32,181 nucleotides of DNA from positions 1 through 32,181 of the IMG/VR virus record IMGVR_UViG_3300029286_000165; one strand, 5' to 3'. A program made the position numbers and the translations under genes. Below are positions 31,494-32,181 of the stretch, one piece after another. The stretch comes from a virus. Under the pieces are notes generated by a model. It had not been told where the DNA came from. It saw only the letters and a list, made by a program, of their open reading frames with translations, and ran no database searches. Position 1 is the first letter of the stretch. Each line of letters starts with the position of its first letter.

Positions 31494-31988
31494 ATGGCAA
31501 GTAGAAGAATTTTATATTATACTAATCCATTAAAAATAGGAGACACTTATTTAGGTGGTAAAATAGCTTATTTAGACGGTACCGGTATTCACGGATTTAT
31601 AGCCCAAACATCAGATTTAACATCTATAGAAGAGTGGGGATGCAGAGGAACAGGTATTCCAGGAGCTGATGGTATAAATATAGGAACTGGTAAACAAAAT
31701 ACAACAGATATATGTAATGGGTGTGCTGGTGCTCAAGCATCTAGGAGTTGTGTTAGTTCTACTGTTGGTGGCTATAATGACTGGTTTCTACCAAGTAAAA
31801 ATGAAATGAATGAATTATATAAAAATAGGGTTATTTTAGGAGGGTTTGTTACGTACGATGGGTATTACTATTGGTGTTCATCAGAATATGATGATTATTC
31901 AGCTTGGTATTTTCATATGTATGGTAATAATTGGTCTTACGGAAGCAAATACGCTCATCTGGGTGTTAGAGCTATTAGAAATTTTTAA
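31494..31988 (+). CDS. DUF1566 / Lcl-type adhesin, canonical form
   Basis: A 164-aa protein matching the family closely: YLGGKIAYLDGTGIHGFIAQ (19-38), EEWGCRGTGI (47-56), IGTGKQNTTDIC (63-74), a Cys-rich stretch (74-86), GGYNDWFLPSKNEMNELY (92-109), YYWCSSEYDDYSAWYFHMYG (125-144) and closing VRAIRNF (158-164). The fold is C-type-lectin-like and used as a ligand-binding tip. The C-terminal 'YWxSSE…AW…VRAxR' part is the segment that is varied in related proteins of diversity-generating systems. No such system is seen here. Confidence 0.75.
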   Translation: MASRRILYYTNPLKIGDTYLGGKIAYLDGTGIHGFIAQTSDLTSIEEWGCRGTGIPGADGINIGTGKQNTTDICNGCAGAQASRSCVSSTVGGYNDWFLPSKNEMNELYKNRVILGGFVTYDGYYYWCSSEYDDYSAWYFHMYGNNWSYGSKYAHLGVRAIRNF

Positions 31989-32020
31989 CGATATATAATA
32001 ATTTAAAAAATTGAATAATT

Positions 32021-32181
32021 ATGATACAAACAAATATAAATGGTAAATTAGAAGTTAATAATATAGGACAACTATACGATTATACAACCATAACACCGCC
32101 TTCGGATTTAATTGCTAAAATTTTAATTGTTGGAGGAGGAGGAGGAGGTTCTACGGTTCTAAAGGTGGTTCAGGAGTTGTT
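32021..32181 (+). CDS. Partial Gly-rich fibre protein at window end, probable frameshift
   Basis: ATG 32021 opens MIQTNINGKLEVNNIG, then LIAKILIVGGGGGGS, a typical start of Gly-rich phage fibres ('LIVxGGGGGGSxGGGG'). After GGGGGGS the frame continues TVLKVVQEL, which does not fit. In the +1 alternative the same bases read YGSKGGSGVV, which does. A one-base loss near 32151-32155 is likely. The gene runs off the window. Confidence 0.5.
   Translation, partial: MIQTNINGKLEVNNIGQLYDYTTITPPSDLIAKILIVGGGGGGSTVLKVVQEL

Overview
The window is a late-gene region of a tailed double-stranded DNA phage (or prophage) of a Bacteroidetes-type host. The composition is very A+T-rich. Most genes lack a Shine-Dalgarno sequence and instead start after A-rich stretches, often with 1-4 base stop/start overlaps. 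Host-like promoters inside a small leftward cassette match the Bacteroidetes TAnnTTTG -7 box. Large terminase, portal, capsid protease, scaffold, capsid, tail tube and tape-measure genes are all recognisable. No tRNA, CRISPR array, integrase or attachment site was seen.

Layout: 88-1759 is leftward, with a family-A-like palm polymerase, a 55-aa gene overlapping its start and a 68-aa gene. 1884-4244 is rightward, with a GIY-YIG-like protein and the small and large terminase subunits. 4261-5853 holds an AP2-domain protein, two sigma-like proteins (the second resembling T4 gp55) and a CPCC membrane protein. 5892-9582 holds small genes, a gene with an apparent -1 frameshift at a run of nine T, an HK97-gp10-like protein and two tail proteins. 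9582-15956 encodes a 1573-aa tail protein ending in collagen-like stalks, then DUF1566 and LamG-like proteins. 15975-20374 leads to a 1384-aa tape measure. 20392-23701 encodes the XkdF-type protease, a broken fibre remnant, scaffold, capsid and tail tube, and closes with a terminator. 23749-25506 is a leftward 'moron' cassette with two methyltransferase-like genes, a zinc-ribbon membrane protein, three host-like promoters and a probable small RNA. 25596-32181 returns rightward with portal, adaptor, a membrane coiled-coil protein, a CheY-like receiver protein, a tail-terminator/collagen fusion and more fibre genes.

Working model: the gp55-like sigma factor may direct transcription from an A+T-rich 12-mer (TTTTAATATATA). 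This occurs five times, mostly just ahead of gene starts on either strand. The leftward moron cassette instead carries host-type promoters and could be expressed independently. The structural genes are split and shuffled (portal 21 kb after terminase, tape measure ahead of capsid). The adhesion equipment is modular: collagen stalks, LamG, DUF1566 and CBM5/12-like modules, with short N-terminal tags recurring among fibre genes. All functional calls were made by reading motifs by eye; no database search was run.
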